Origin: Shewanella phaeophyticola
Lineage (GTDB): Bacteria > Pseudomonadota > Gammaproteobacteria > Enterobacterales > Shewanellaceae
Length of the DNA stretch: 64,000 nucleotides
NCBI RefSeq assembly: GCF_025398315.1
Contig: NZ_JAODOQ010000001.1
Span: 3,038,001 to 3,102,000, forward strand
Direction: 5' to 3'
Part shown: piece after piece, positions 20,470 through 33,373 of the stretch
Layout: each line of letters opens with the position of its first letter
Position numbering within the stretch: the stretch's first letter is position 1
The notes under the pieces: generated by a model
What the model was told of the DNA's origin: nothing
What the model saw: only the letters and a program-made list of their open reading frames with translations
Database searches by the model: none
Position numbers and translations under genes: made by a program

Positions 20470-22411
20470 TTATTTAGCAGGTGATTCATCTGCATCATTA
20501 ATATCTGCCTTTGGTGCTTCTTCAGGCTTTTCTTCTTCAACTTTAGGCGCGCTATTTCCACCACCTTGGTCATCAGAAGAATCATCTTTTTGCCAATCGG
20601 CTGGCATACGTACTTCACGACGATTCATTAAATCTTCAATCTGCAATGAATCAATCGTTTCGTATTTCATCAAAGCCTCTTTCATCGCGTGTAAAATATC
20701 CATGTTTTCAGTCAACATAGTTTGCGCGCGTTGATAGTTTTTATCGATGAACATTTTGATTTCAGAATCAATAAGCGATGCAGTGTCACCCGACATTGCT
20801 TTCGATTTACCCATACTGCGTCCTAAGAAAACTTCGTTTTCTTCTTCTGCATACAATAATAGCCCCTAACTTGTCTGAAAAACCCCATTGAGTCACCATA
20901 TTACGCGCAATCGATGTCGCGTATTTGATGTCTTGAGAAGCACCGGTAGAGACTTTATCACTACCATAAATTAGCTCTTCAGCTAAGCGTCCGCCATAAG
21001 CGACTGAGATTTGTGACTCTAGCTTGCGACGACTTTGGCTAATGGCATCAGCTTCAGGTAAGAAGAAGGTCACACCCAACGCACGGCCGCGAGGGATAAT
21101 GGTCACCTTGTGCACAGGATCATGCTCAGGAACTAAACATCCTACAATTGCATGACCTGCTTCATGGTAAGCGGTCATTTCTTTTTCAGACTCAGACATC
21201 ACCATAGAACGGCGCTCAGCACCCATCATGATTTTGTCTTTAGCGCGCTCAAACTCTTCCATGCCAACAACACGGCGATTGCCACGTGCAGCAAAAAGTG
21301 CGGCTTCGTTAACCAAGTTGGCTAAATCAGCACCAGAGAACCCAGGAGTACCACGAGCAATAACACTGGCTTTAACATCGTCAGATAGTGGCACTTTACG
21401 CATGTGCACTTTTAAAATCTGTTCACGACCACGTACATCAGGTAAGCCTACAACCACTTGACGGTCAAAACGACCAGGACGAAGTAGTGCAGAGTCCAAT
21501 ACGTCAGGACGGTTGGTTGCTGCAATAACGATAATACCTTCGTTACCTTCAAAGCCATCCATTTCAACCAACATCTGGTTTAATGTCTGTTCACGCTCAT
21601 CATGACCACCACCAACACCGGCACCACGTTGGCGACCGACTGCGTCAATTTCGTCAATAAAGATAATACAAGGCGCTGACTTTTTAGCTTGTTCAAACAT
21701 GTCACGCACACGAGATGCACCAACACCAACAAACATTTCAACAAAATCTGAACCAGAAATAGTAAAGAAAGGCACTTTTGACTCGCCAGCAATCGCTTTA
21801 GCAAGCAAGGTTTTACCCGTACCAGGAGGCCTCTACCATTAACACGCCCGTAGGAATACGGCCGCCTAATTTTTGGAACTTAGTTGGATCACGTAAGTAA
21901 TCAACTAGTTCTTTTACTTCTTCTTTAGCTTCATCACAACCCGCAACGTCGGCAAATGTCGTTTTGATTTGATCTTCGCTCATCAGTTTAGCTTTACTCT
22001 TACCAAACGACATTGCGCCCTTACCACCACCGCCTTGCATTTGTCGCATGAAAAATATCCATACACCAATCAGCAGTAACATAGGGAACCATGAAATAAA
22101 GATTTGGGTTAGGAAGCTAGACTCTTCTGCTTCTTGGCCTTCATGGTGATGCCCTTACGGTCAAGATCGTTAATTAAATCTTGATCATACATAGGCATGA
22201 TTGTGGTGAACTTCTCGCCGGTACGCTTGGTACCTTCAATCGTTCTTTGGTCGCTTTTAACTTCGACCGTGTTGATTTGACCATTTCGAACATTGTCCAA
22301 AAAGGCGGAATAATCCATCTTCTGCGAATTCGAAGAAGAGGGGGAATAACCCTGAAACACTGACATCAACACAACAGCGATGACAACCCAGAGTATTAAA
22401 TTTTTTGCCAT
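20470..22411 (-). CDS. ftsH: ATP-dependent zinc metalloprotease FtsH (three one-base lesions)
   Basis: Membrane-anchored AAA+ protease that degrades misplaced membrane proteins, LpxC and heat-shock sigma factor in E. coli. Corrected length 646 residues (644 in E. coli): TM1 (4-22), periplasmic domain, TM2 ([17 protein letters not shown]), AAA domain (Walker A GPPGTGKT predicted; Walker [15 protein letters not shown]), zinc motif HEAGH and an acidic tail. Three breaks: GGCCAA for expected GGGCCAA at 22134-22139 (-1); GAGGCCT for GGNCCT at 21827-21833 (+1, inside Walker A GPPGTGKT); GGGGCTA for GGNCCN at 20860-20866 (+1, expected LGPLLYAEEE). All are GGSCC-type positions. Start at 22411 (MAKNLILW). 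Downstream of rlmE as in E. coli. Confidence 0.96.
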
Positions 22412-22465
22412 GTCACTCAAATTACTAGACCTCTTAACAGTCCTGCGATTATTAACGTTAGACTA

Positions 22466-23095
22466 CTACAACTTGTAACCAGTCGCCACTAGATAGACTT
22501 CTCGAGAGCGAGCTCTAGAGGAGTCTGGTTTACGGGTTTTTACTACTTTGAATGCCTCTTTGACAGTTTTCATGTACTCGTCAAAGCCCTCCCCCTGAAA
22601 GACCTTAACAGCAAAACAGCCATTAGGCGCCAACACTTGATGACACATATCTAGTGCTAATTCCACTAAATACATAGCTCTAGGTTGGTCTACAGCATCC
22701 GAACCACTCATATTCGGTGCCATATCTGATAGTACCACATCCACTTTATCTTGCCCTACTCGGTCAAGCAATGCTTGTAATACTTTGTCTTCTCTAAAAT
22801 CACCTTGCAGAAAATCAACACCAACAATAGGATTCATCGGTAAAATATCACACGCGATAACTTTACCTTTTTCACCTGCTAATTTCACCGCAACTTGTGA
22901 CCAGCCACCAGGAGCAGCACCTAAATCAACAACCGTCATGCCGGTTTTAATTAAACTATCTTTTTGCTGAAGTTCTTCTAACTTAAATGCCGCACGTGAA
23001 CGAAGTCCGCGCTTTTGCGCCAACTTCACATAGTGATCATCAAAGTGTTCTTGCATCCAACGAGCAGAACTCGCAGTACGTTTTTTGGTTACCAT
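22466..23095 (-). CDS. rlmE: 23S rRNA 2'-O-ribose U2552 methyltransferase RlmE (FtsJ)
   Basis: SAM-dependent heat-shock rRNA methyltransferase. 209 residues, equal to E. coli. SAM motif [14 protein letters not shown], catalytic K-D-K-E residues in the Rossmann-like domain (K in AAFKLEEL, D in [11 protein letters not shown] in [12 protein letters not shown] in SREVYL). Forms a transcription unit with ftsH. Confidence 0.96.
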   Translation of the reverse strand: MVTKKRTASSARWMQEHFDDHYVKLAQKRGLRSRAAFKLEELQQKDSLIKTGMTVVDLGAAPGGWSQVAVKLAGEKGKVIACDILPMNPIVGVDFLQGDFREDKVLQALLDRVGQDKVDVVLSDMAPNMSGSDAVDQPRAMYLVELALDMCHQVLAPNGCFAVKVFQGEGFDEYMKTVKEAFKVVKTRKPDSSRARSREVYLVATGYKL

Positions 23096-23185
23096 TTAAA
23101 TTCCGCAACGATTCAGAGTTACATAAGCCTTATATAAGGGTAGAATACCGGTTTTTCAACAGTAACTCAGCAAAAGTTGGTACAA

Positions 23186-23485
23186 ATGAACTTAACAACC
23201 AAACAAAAACAGCATTTAAAAGGTCTGGCGCACAGTCTAAAGCCAGTGGTGCTGCTTGGTGGCAACGGACTGACTGAAGGTGTTCTGGCTGAAATTGATA
23301 GCGCTCTTACTCATCATGAATTGATTAAAGTGAAAGTAGCCTCTGCAGACAGAGAGCTTAAAAATGCCATCGTTGACGCCATTGTACGTGAAACCCAGTC
23401 TGCGAAAGTGCAACTTATTGGTCATGTACTCGTTATCTTCCGTCATTCACCTGAAATGAAGATTGCCTTGCCAAAAGCAAAGTAA
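23186..23485 (+). CDS. yhbY: Ribosome-associated RNA-binding protein YhbY (CRM domain)
   Basis: 99 residues, single CRS1-YhbY (CRM) domain with GGNGLTEGV loop replacing the family GxxG motif, associated with pre-50S particles in E. coli. Divergent from rlmE, the conserved arrangement. Start MNLTTKQKQHLKGLAH at 23186 matches the family; an ATG three codons upstream is less likely. Confidence 0.93.
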   Translation: MNLTTKQKQHLKGLAHSLKPVVLLGGNGLTEGVLAEIDSALTHHELIKVKVASADRELKNAIVDAIVRETQSAKVQLIGHVLVIFRHSPEMKIALPKAK

Positions 23486-23500
23486 CACAATGTTCAATGA

Positions 23501-23529
23501 AAAAGCCGCTGATTTCAGCGGCTTTTTCA
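23501..23529. terminator. Shared terminator for convergent yhbY and secF
   Basis: AAAAGCCGCTGA-TT-TCAGCGGCTTTTTC: symmetrical hairpin with A- and T-runs, between the convergent stops. Confidence 0.85.
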
Positions 23530-23553
23530 TAAATAAAGATTAACTAAATATGT

Positions 23554-24477
23554 CTAAGGGGTATCAGGTAAAGGTTCAACAATATAATGCTCTGCTTTAA
23601 GCCCTAAAAACTCAGGTAGTGTCGCCCCTACAGAAATCGATGACCAAGTCCCAGTTAGAATCCCAATAAACATTGCAATCGAAAACCCCTCAAGTGGTGA
23701 ACCACCCATCATCCATAACGCAACCACAGTTAACAATGTCGTCCCTGATGTCACCATAGTGCGAGAAAAAGTAGTTTGAACCGCCAAATTATTAATATCA
23801 GATGTACTCCATTGCGATTTTGCGATGAGTTGTTCACGAATTCTATCGGCAATAATAATGGAATCATTCAGCGAATAACCCAAAATAGCTAAAATGGCAG
23901 CCAATACTGTTAAGTTAAATTCCATTTGGCTTAAGGCAAAAAAGGCTAATACAAATACAACATCGTGTACTAGCGCAAATAAGGCTCCAGATGCAAGACG
24001 CCATTCAAACCGGTAACTTAAATAACCCATAATACAGAGCATTGACACTAACAACGCTAAACTACCTTGCTCAATGAGTTCTTTGCCCACTTGCGGCCCC
24101 ACTATGCTGCTATTGAGTACCGTCAGCTCTGACGCTAAAGGCGCTAAGACTTGCTGTAACTCAGGGCGCTTGTTTTCATCAGGGATATTGGCATAGCGTA
24201 ACACCCAGCGCCCTGGCTCACTGGCTGAAATGACACTCACTTCTTGTTGATAGGCGGCGGTCATTAGTGGTTGAATTTCACTGGCGGTAATACGCTTATT
24301 TATTTGAATCTCGGTCACCACGCCACCGGTAAAATCTAGGCTCTAATTAAACCCCTTTACGCCAATAATGGTTAATGACAACAGCATCAACACGATTGAG
24401 ATAATACTTGATGCATAACGCCATTGAGTGAAATGTTGTAACTTGTTTGCTGATTGTTTCTGTTGATTATTGTTCAT
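23554..24477 (-). CDS. secF: Protein translocase subunit SecF (in-frame stop at a GGGCC position)
   Basis: SecF with SecD uses the ion gradient to pull exported proteins through SecYEG. 307 codons: TM1 near residues 24-44, the LDFTGG motif, a periplasmic domain, then five further membrane helices with GYSLNDSIIIADRIRE. After GVKGFN the frame reads TAG AGC CTA GAT where homologues have a residue such as Trp-Ala/Ser before LDFTGG; TGGGCC read as TAGAGC explains it (24340-24345). The remaining 255 codons stay in the same frame. Start at 24477. Translationally close to secD (4-base gap). This pair is away from yajC-tgt, so it is probably the second secDF set known in Shewanella and Vibrio. Confidence 0.9.
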
Positions 24478-24481
24478 GTGA

Positions 24482-26307
24482 TTACACCTTAATCGCGCGA
24501 CGAGTGTCACGCCCATACACTAAATTAATGATTGCTCGAGAAGCAAAAATGCCGGTAAACATACTGGTTAACAACCCCAAACCAAGGGTTAATGCAAACC
24601 CTTGAATAGGCTTCATTGCCAATTGAAAACAACACTACTGCAGTGATCATTGTGGTAAAGTTAGCGTCGATAATGGTTGAAAAAGCGCTGTCAAAACCCA
24701 CATCAATGGCACTAGCAAAACTGCGCCCTTCAGCTAATTTATCTTTAATACGTTCAAAAATAAGTACGTTAGTATCAACCGCCATACCGACAGTAAGCAC
24801 TAACCCCGCGATACCTGGTAGCGTCAAAACCGCGCCAGGAATTAACCCCAGCAAACCAAACAACATCACCATGTTAGCCAACAAGGCAACGTTAGCCACC
24901 CACCCTAAGCGGCGATACCAACAAGCCATAAATAACAAGGTGATCGCCATGCCTAATGCCAATGCGGCAAAGCCATTTACAATGTTTTCGGCTCCTAAAC
25001 TTGGCTCCAATGGTTCGCTCTTCTACTATGGTTACAGGAGCGGTCATCGATCCCGCTCTAAGCAACAAAGCAAGTTGTTGCGCCTCTTGATGTGAACCTG
25101 CCCCCGTAATCTCAAATTTGTTGCCTAGTTGGCTTTGAATCGTCGCAACACTGATAATTTTAGTGAGCTGCTGAGCTTGCCCTTTATCATTTCGGCTGTA
25201 CTCGCTGTATGCGGTTGCCATGGGGTTGCCAATATTGTCACGAGAAAACTCAGACATTAACTTACCGCCAGTGGCATCTAAACTAATATTGACTTTTGAC
25301 ATGCCAAAATCACCAATCGCAGCACGAGCATCAACAATATGCTCGCCACTTAACACAGGGTTTCGAGCAACATAAACCGGTTGACCTTGTTCATCCTTAA
25401 GCACCATGGCATTAACTGAACCCGTTTCTAGTACCGGATAAAACGCTAAGCTCGCAGTGGCGCCAATGACTTTTTTTGCGCTGGCAGGATCTTGCACTCC
25501 AGGTAGTTCAATGCGAATACGGTTTTCACCCTGGCGTTGCACCAAAGCTTCGGTAATGCCTAGCTCTTCAATTCGGCTACGCATAATTTGTAAGTTTTGT
25601 TGCACAGTAAGGTTAGTCAGCTTTACTTGCTCACTTTCATTCAATGAAACAACCAACATGTCTTGGTGCCCAGAGACTTGCCACAAGGGGTATTGCTCGG
25701 CAATAAACTGCCTTATCTGCCCTTTCGCATCTGTTTGCGCTGTCTCAATCGTCACTTCTGCGGCATCACCTTGGCGTACCAACACTGCGTTAATGTGTTC
25801 CTTACGTACAAATTGCTTTACCGAGTCACTAACCATAGTCGATTGATTTTTAAATACTAAATCTAGGTCGACATCAAGTAAAAATTGTACACCTCCACGT
25901 AAATCCAAACCTAACTTGATGGGTTCAAAGCCCATATTTAATAACCAATTTGGAGCCGCTGGCGCTAATGCCAACGTCACTTGTGCGCGATCGGCAAATG
26001 ATTCTGACAAAATGTTTTTAGCCAGAGTTTGTTGATCAGCTTGTTGTAACACCACCAAGGTGTTTTGCATCTGTTGATCAATTCGCTTGGTATTAATCCC
26101 GGCTTGACTTAACACTTGGTACACTTGTTCTGACGATAAGCTTTTAGGTGTTTTGCTCGATAATTGCACCGCAGCATCTTCGCCATACCAAGACGGCAAA
26201 GCACTTAAGCACAGGATGATTAAAGTCACGATTAGCACCCAGTATTTCCACTGAGCGTATTTGTTAAGTTGTTTATTTAACGGTTTATTTTTCGATATTG
26301 ATGTCAT
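24482..26307 (-). CDS. secD: Protein translocase subunit SecD (two one-base insertions)
   Basis: Corrected length 607 residues. TM1 (about 17-36), then the GLDLRGGVQFLLDVDLD motif, the large periplasmic P1 domain, and the six-helix RND-like region (MAVDTNVLIFERIKDKL). Breaks at GGAGCCA, 25002-25008, for GGNCCN in VEERTIGPSLGAENI, and at GAAGCCT, 24608-24614, for the expected G-P/A in SIGNG(P)IQGFALTLG. Both are +1. The start at 26307 (MTSISKNK) is chosen over an ATG 30 codons upstream because family members start just before TM1; the ribosome binding site is weak. Works with secF as above. Confidence 0.9.
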
Positions 26308-26446
26308 AACACTTGCTCTCACTACACCGTGACAAATCGTCACGATAAAAAACGCATAGCAAACGATAAATAGCATAAGGCTATTGTCTGTTCGCAATGA
26401 AACCCATTAGCCTAGCTAATGAAATTTGTAGTCAAAGAAAGGGGTT

Positions 26447-26994
26447 CTAGCAGGTATGAGCGAGCACGAAGAGTTGATTCGATTCTTTCCAGGCGGAAAT
26501 TCGAGAAGGACCCGATGCCGAAGATAACACCCAGTCTAATTGCGGACTGAAGTTAATTTGATAGCCAATTTCCAAGCTTGGGATCGGCGGAGAAACAAAC
26601 TCATAAGCTAATTCATAATTGGGGTTAACGTCATCGGCTTGATGCTGAGCAAGATTAATATAACGAGCCGAATAAGTTGGCACATAGTGAATGTCGTTTG
26701 GTCGGTTACGGGAGTGATATCAGGGTTAAGGTTGTTCTTTCCAACATAGCCAAGTCGCGAGGCATCAATATTAATCACTGCTGCTGAGCTTATCTGAGTG
26801 ACATCAGTAGATTGATTTAGTTTTTTCGGCTCGCAACTAAAGGGGGCTGTACAAGCAGGTGAACTTATAGAGCTTAGCTGTGGGGCGCTAGAGTGCGATG
26901 ACGGTAAAATTAATACACGACTATTGATCAGGAAGAATGAACTCAACCCTACAATAACCAGCATTAATACGATACGCACCCAAGGAAACGTCAT
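26447..26994 (-). CDS. Unknown membrane-anchored protein between greA and secD (frameshift)
   Basis: About 182 residues after correction. One N-terminal transmembrane anchor (about 7-27, VRIVLMLVIVGLSSFFLI) followed by a probably periplasmic domain without a family I recognise. Two cysteines (about residues 51 and 56) and a final Cys are visible. The frame breaks at 26699-26703: after DITPVT the minus strand has five bases, GACCA, before AAC GAC ATT CAC (NDIHYVPTYSARY); GGGCCA (Gly-Pro) would restore it. Same strand and just upstream of secD, so possibly cotranscribed. Function unknown. Confidence 0.6.
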
Positions 26995-27126
26995 AATAGC
27001 CTTATAACCTATATCAATTGACCTTAATTAAGCCAATAGCCCTAAGTAAGAGCCCTAATCAAGCATTATTTAAGATAGTATCGGCACTATTGTTAACAGG
27101 CAAATTAAATCTTTTACATCTTGCTT

Positions 27127-27165
27127 ATAAAAAAAGCACTTACCTTAAAAGGTAAATGCTTTTTC
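27127..27165 (-). terminator. greA terminator
   Basis: AAAAAGCATTTACC-TTTT-AAGGTAAGTGCTTTTT type hairpin on the minus strand, about 45 bases after the greA stop. Confidence 0.8.
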
Positions 27166-27209
27166 ATTATGACTTTAACGATATCTCATCATCCAAACCA
27201 AATAACGGC

Positions 27210-27686
27210 TTAAATGTACTCGACAGACACGATGTCGTAATCTGTTAACCCACCTGGAGTAGTGATAGACACTTCATCGCCTTCACTTTTACCAATCAAA
27301 CCGCGAGCAATAGGTGAGTTCACTGAAATCAAATTTTGTTTAATATCAGCTTCATCGTCACCCACGATGCGGTAAGTCATTTCAGCATCGGTATCGACAT
27401 TTAAAATGGTCACTGTGGTGCCAAAAATAACTCGACCAGTGTTTTCCATTGTCGTTACGTCGATAATTTGTGCATTTGAAAGCTTACCTTCAATATCACG
27501 GATACGCGCTTCACAAATGCCTTGTTCTTCGCGGGCTGCGTGATATTCAGCATTTTCTTTTAAATCACCTAATTCACGTGCTGATGCAATGGCTTCAGTA
27601 ATTTTAGGGCGGCGATCAAACTTTAAAATCTCTAATTCTTTACGTAGTTGATCCGCACCAACCACTGTCATTGGAACCTTACTCAT
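27210..27686 (-). CDS. greA: Transcription elongation factor GreA
   Basis: Rescues backtracked RNA polymerase by stimulating transcript cleavage. 158 residues, same as E. coli. N-terminal coiled coil with the catalytic acidic tip ([20 protein letters not shown] and E conserved), C-terminal FKBP-like domain ([16 protein letters not shown]). Intact; its own terminator follows. Confidence 0.96.
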   Translation of the reverse strand: MSKVPMTVVGADQLRKELEILKFDRRPKITEAIASARELGDLKENAEYHAAREEQGICEARIRDIEGKLSNAQIIDVTTMENTGRVIFGTTVTILNVDTDAEMTYRIVGDDEADIKQNLISVNSPIARGLIGKSEGDEVSITTPGGLTDYDIVSVEYI

Positions 27687-27870
27687 AATGTCTTTGTCTC
27701 CTTTAAAAACAAAAGCATCCCGTGTTAGCTAATGCCAACACAGTGAAAATTCTATTGGAAATACGCAATCGAGTTTGGCTGCGTCTTTGGGATGCATCTC
27801 TTCGATGATTGATCACAGCTTACCTAAGCTTTTAACGACTTGCTAGTGATCCATCACCAAAATGTCATAA

Positions 27871-27896
27871 AAAAGGTCGCCATATGGCGACCTTTT
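27871..27896 (-). terminator. carAB terminator
   Basis: Perfect palindrome AAAAGGTCGCCAT/ATGGCGACCTTTT with flanking A/T runs, 17 bases after the carB stop. Confidence 0.9.
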
Positions 27897-27912
27897 AGTA
27901 ACGCTTTATGGT

Positions 27913-30900
27913 TTAACCAACAATACGCTTATGCAGCTCTTGTACCGAACTCACTTTTACGCGGTCATCGGCAGCGTGCGCGAGGCAAGTTGCAAATGCA
28001 GCGTTGAGTGTGGTGGTATAGTTCACTTTATAACGCAATGCACCGCGGCGAATTTGACGCGAGTCTTCAATGGCTTGACGACCTTCAGTGGTATTGACGA
28101 TATAAGTGTATTCACCATTTTTAATACGGTCCAAAATGTGCGGACGGCCTTCATGTACTTTGTTGACTAAGCGAGGATTTATACCTGCTTCACCCAAGAT
28201 AATGGCTGTGCCGTGAGTCGCATCAATTTCGTAACCTAATTCAATCAACTTAGAGGCTAAATCTGCAACACGTTTTTTATCACTGTTACGCACAGATAAT
28301 AAGGCACGGCCTGATTTTGGCACTTCTGACGTCGCGCCAAGTTGCGCTTTTGCATACGCTTCGGCAAATGTATCGCCCACACCCATCACCTCACCAGTAG
28401 AGCGCATTTCAGGCTCTAATAATGGGTCAACACCTGGGAATTTGTTAAACGGTAAAACCACTTCTTTAACCGAGAAATACGGTGGGATAACTTCACTCGT
28501 GAAGTTTTGCGCTTTTAAGCTTTGCCCCGCCATAACACGTGCTGCAATTTTAGCTAACGGTACGCCTGTGGCTTTAGAGACAAACGGTACCGTACGTGCT
28601 GCACGAGGGTTAACTTCAATCATGTAGATTTCGTTATCTTTCACTGCAAATTGGACGTTCATCAAGCCAACAACACCCAGCTCAAACGCAAGTTTAGACA
28701 CTTGTTCACGCATTCTTGCTTGGATATCTGCACTCAAGGTATAAGGTGGTAATGAACAACCAGAATCACCAGAGTGAACCCCCGCTTGCTCAATGTGTTC
28801 CATGATTGCACCCACAACCACAGTTTCACCGTCACACACTGCATCGATATCCACTTCAATCGCATCGTCTAGGAAGTGGTCAAGTAACACAGGTGATGCG
28901 TTAGATACTTTAACGGCTTCGTTGAAGTAGCGTAGCAAATCTTGTTGGTCGTAAACGATTTCCATCGCACGACCGCCCAACACATAAGATGGACGAACCA
29001 CTAACGGATAACCAATATTTCCAGCTTCAATCACAGCACTTTCAACTGTTGTTACAGTCGCGTTTTGTGGTTGAATCATGTTTAAACGTTGAATCGCTTG
29101 TTGGAAACGTTCACGGTCTTCTGCACGGTCAATTGCATCAGGGCTAGTACCAATAATCGGCACGCCAGCCGCTTCAAGGTCACGGGCAAGTTTTAATGGC
29201 GTTTGACCACCGTATTGCACAATCACACCTTTTGGCTTTTCAATACGTACAATTTCAAGTACATCTTCTAAGGTTACCGGTTCAAAGTACAAGCGGTCAG
29301 ACGTGTCGTAATCGGTTGATACGGTTTCTGGATTACAGTTAACCATAATGGTTTCGTAACCGTCTTCACGTAAAGCTAATGCAGCATGTACACAGCAATA
29401 ATCAAACTCGATACCCTGGCCAATACGGTTTGGACCACCACCTAACACCATGATTTTGTCACGGTTTGATGGGGTTGCTTCACATTCTTCTTCGTAGGTT
29501 GAGTACATGTAAGCTGTGTCTGTTGAAAACTCAGCAGCACACGTATCTACACGCTTGTATACAGGGAAGATTTCATGGCGGTGACGTAATTTACGCACTT
29601 CAGCATCGCTAACACCTAACACATCAGCAAGACGAGCATCAGCAAAACCTTTACGTTTAAGCTTACGTAAAACCTCTTCATTCAAACCTGACATGCCTAA
29701 TTCAGCCACTTTGGCTTCATCAGCAATCAAGTCTTCAATTTGAATAAGGAACCAGTGATCAATATTGGTCAACTTGAAGATTTCATCGCGCGATAATCCT
29801 GCACGGAAAGCATCAGCAATGTACCAAATACGGTCACATCCAGGCTCTTTAAGCTCATGACGAATGCGCTGTAAGCCTTCTGTAGACTTATAATCAATAA
29901 TTGAGTCAAAACCATTGCGACCCACTTCAAGACCCCGAAGCGCTTTTTGTAACGATTCTTGGAAAGTACGGCCAATGGCCATCACTTCGCCTACCGATTT
30001 CATTTGCGTGGTTAAACGGTCATTCGCACCGGCAAACTTTTCAAAGTTAAAGCGCGGCACTTTGGTCACAACGTAATCGATTGCTGGCTCAAATGATGCA
30101 GGCGTTTTACCACCGGTAATGTCGTTACTGAGTTCATCTAATGTGAAACCCACCGCTAACTTGGCGGCAATTTTTGCAATAGGGAAACCAGTGGCTTTAG
30201 AGGCTAATGCAGATGAGCGCGATACACGCGGGTTCATCTCAATGATCACCATACGGCCAGTATTAGGGCAAATACCAAACTGAACGTTTGAACCGCCCGT
30301 TTCAACACCAATTTCACGCAGTACTGCTAAAGAAGCATTACGCATAAGTTGGTATTCTTTGTCAGTTAAGGTTTGCGCTGGAGCGACGGTAATCGAATCA
30401 CCGGTGTGCACACCCATTGGATCAAAGTTTTCGATTGCACATACGATAATACAGTTATCGTTGCGGTCACGAACCACTTCCATTTCGTATTCTTTCCAAC
30501 CGATTAACGATTCATCGATCAATAATTCGTTGGTTGGCGACAAATCTAAGCCTTGAGAACAAATCTCTTCAAACTCTTCTTTGTTGTAAGCAATACCACC
30601 ACCACTGCCACCCATAGTGAAAGAAGGACGGATAATACATGGGAAACCCACCATGTCTAATACGCCGTAGGCTTCTTCCATACTGTGAGCAATACCCGCA
30701 CGCGGACATTCTAAACCAATGGCTTTCATTGCGGTGTCAAAACGGCTACGGTCTTCAGCTTTATCAATGGCGTCAGCTGTCGCACCAATCATTTCAACGT
30801 TAAACTCTTTCAGTACGCCCATTTCTTCAAGCTTAAGCGCGCAGTTTAATGCAGTTTGTCCACCCATTGTAGGTAAGATCGCATCAGGGCGTTCTTTAGC

Positions 30901-31135
30901 AATAATGTTACGTACCACTTCCCAGTGAATCGGCTCGATATACGTTGCATCGGCCATTTCTGGATCCGTCATAATGGTGGCTGGGTTAGAGTTCACCAAA
31001 ATGACTCGGTAGCCTTCTTCACGAAGGGCTTTACAGGCTTGCGCACCTGAATAGTCAAACTCACACGCCTGGCCAATTACAATCCAAGCCGGCACCTAGG
31101 ATAAGAATACTTTTAATATCTGTACGTTTTGGCAT
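27913..31135 (-). CDS. carB: Carbamoyl-phosphate synthase large subunit (frameshift near N-terminus)
   Basis: Makes carbamoyl phosphate for pyrimidines and arginine with CarA. Corrected length 1073 residues, exactly that of E. coli. Two ATP-grasp halves ([30 protein letters not shown]), MGS-like allosteric domain at the C-terminus. The true start is [16 protein letters not shown] at 31135; at 31084-31090 the minus strand reads GGCTTGG instead of six bases GGNCCN ([17 protein letters not shown]), +1. A second site changes an invariant residue without frameshift: [14 protein letters not shown] has GAGCCT (28411-28416) where [20 protein letters not shown], is expected. Follows carA with a 22-base gap. 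Confidence 0.96.
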
Positions 31136-31157
31136 TGCGTCGTCTTCTCCCAGATAA

Positions 31158-32303
31158 TTACTTAACGTGCTGACGATATTGTTCAATAAGCTCGATGAAA
31201 TGATCGAACAGTGGCGCGGCATCATTTGAGCCAGGGCTTGCTTCAGGGTGCCCCTGGAAACTAAACGCTGGCTTATCGGTTAAGTGAATACCTTGAAGTG
31301 AACCATCAAATAACGATTTGTGCGTGACCTTAATGTTGGCTGGTAATGTTGCTTCGTCAGCAGCAAAACCGTGGTTTTGGCTGGTAATCATGACATTGCC
31401 TTGCTCAATATTGCTCACAGGATGGTTTGCACCATGGTGACCAAATTTCATTTTTAAGGTTTTTGCACCTGAAGCCAAAGCAAGTAACTGATGGCCTAAA
31501 CAAATACCAAATACTGGCGTATCGGTTTTTAAGATTTGCTGAATGGCTTCAATGGCATAGTCACAGGGTTCAGGGTCGCCAGAGCCATTTGATAAAAACA
31601 CCCCATCAGGGTTCATCGCCAAGACTTCTGCTGCAGAAGTTTTTGCAGGCACAACGGTCACGTCGCAACCGCGGTCAACCAGCATACGTAAGATATTGCG
31701 CTTAACACCATAGTCGTAAGCAACGACTTTGTATTTAAGTTCAGACTCTGGCGTGTCAGACGGTAAACCACCGACTAATTTCCAGCTACCTTTGCGCCAT
31801 TGATAAGCTTTATCGGTAGTGACTTCTTTGGCTAAATCCATGCCTTTCAAACCAGGGAATGCTTTTGCTTCCGCCAAGGCTTTTGCTTCGTCTAGGTCTC
31901 CCACCATAATACAACCGGCTTGAGCCCCTTTTTCACGCAGAATTCGAGTGAGCTTGCGAGTATCTATATCAGCAATACCAACCACATTATTCGCTGTTAA
32001 ATAATCGCTTAATGATTGTTGATTGCGGAAATTACTCGCCAAAAGCGGTAAATCACGAATGATTAAGCCACACGCATGAACCGCATCCGATTCGGTGTCT
32101 TCATCATTGGTACCCGTGTTACCGATATGTGGGTAGGTTAATGTTACTATTTGGCGTGAATATGAAGGATCCGTAAGAATCTCTTGATAACCTGTCATTG
32201 AAGTATTAAATACCACTTCACCAACAGAGATACCGGTAGCACCAATAGCGGTGCCAGAGAAAACGGTTCCATCTTCGAGTACGAGTAAGGCAGACTGTGT
32301 CAA
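31158..32303 (-). CDS. carA: Carbamoyl-phosphate synthase small subunit (glutaminase)
   Basis: Class I glutamine amidotransferase subunit. 381 residues: N-terminal CarA domain, then GATase with nucleophile Cys in [18 protein letters not shown] and His/Glu in GHPEA. I choose a TTG start at 32303 because TCTGGAGGTCGCG precedes it and it gives (M)[11 protein letters not shown], the family N-terminus; the longer ATG frame to 32456 adds non-homologous sequence. Two invariant Pro are replaced by Ser: SNGSGDP (GGCTCT, 31581-31586, expected GGNCCN of SNGPGDP) and [12 protein letters not shown] (GGCTCA, 31227-31232, expected PGP). Both are C-to-T changes in GGCCC, in line with the window-wide pattern. 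Confidence 0.95.
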   Translation of the reverse strand: MTQSALLVLEDGTVFSGTAIGATGISVGEVVFNTSMTGYQEILTDPSYSRQIVTLTYPHIGNTGTNDEDTESDAVHACGLIIRDLPLLASNFRNQQSLSDYLTANNVVGIADIDTRKLTRILREKGAQAGCIMVGDLDEAKALAEAKAFPGLKGMDLAKEVTTDKAYQWRKGSWKLVGGLPSDTPESELKYKVVAYDYGVKRNILRMLVDRGCDVTVVPAKTSAAEVLAMNPDGVFLSNGSGDPEPCDYAIEAIQQILKTDTPVFGICLGHQLLALASGAKTLKMKFGHHGANHPVSNIEQGNVMITSQNHGFAADEATLPANIKVTHKSLFDGSLQGIHLTDKPAFSFQGHPEASPGSNDAAPLFDHFIELIEQYRQHVK

Positions 32304-32455
32304 CGCGACCTCCAGAAAAGAGCCAAGCCACTGAAATTTTGGGTTTTTATTTTGCGCTAAAATACCAACTTCCGCTTTAATACGAAATTTTGACAAATTC
32401 TGTCGAGTATATAAGAAATTGGTAATAACGTCTATGTTGTACTGGATTGTTTTCA

Positions 32456-32482
32456 AAAAAACACCAATAAATGGTGTTTTTG
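32456..32482 (-). terminator. dapB terminator
   Basis: AACACCA-TTTAT-TGGTGTT on the minus strand followed by a T-run, directly after the dapB stop at 32487. Confidence 0.8.
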
Positions 32483-32486
32483 ATTG

Positions 32487-33300
<814 letters not shown>

Positions 33301-33336
33301 AAATATCTCCCAGTGTTGACTGAAAACAGCTTATAC

Positions 33337-33366
33337 AAAAACGCCTAAGTTAACTTAGGCGTTTTT
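33337..33366 (-). terminator. fklB terminator
   Basis: Perfect palindrome AAACGCCTAAGTTAACTTAGGCGTTT with A/T flanks just after the fklB stop. Confidence 0.9.
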
Positions 33367-33373
33367 AGTGATG

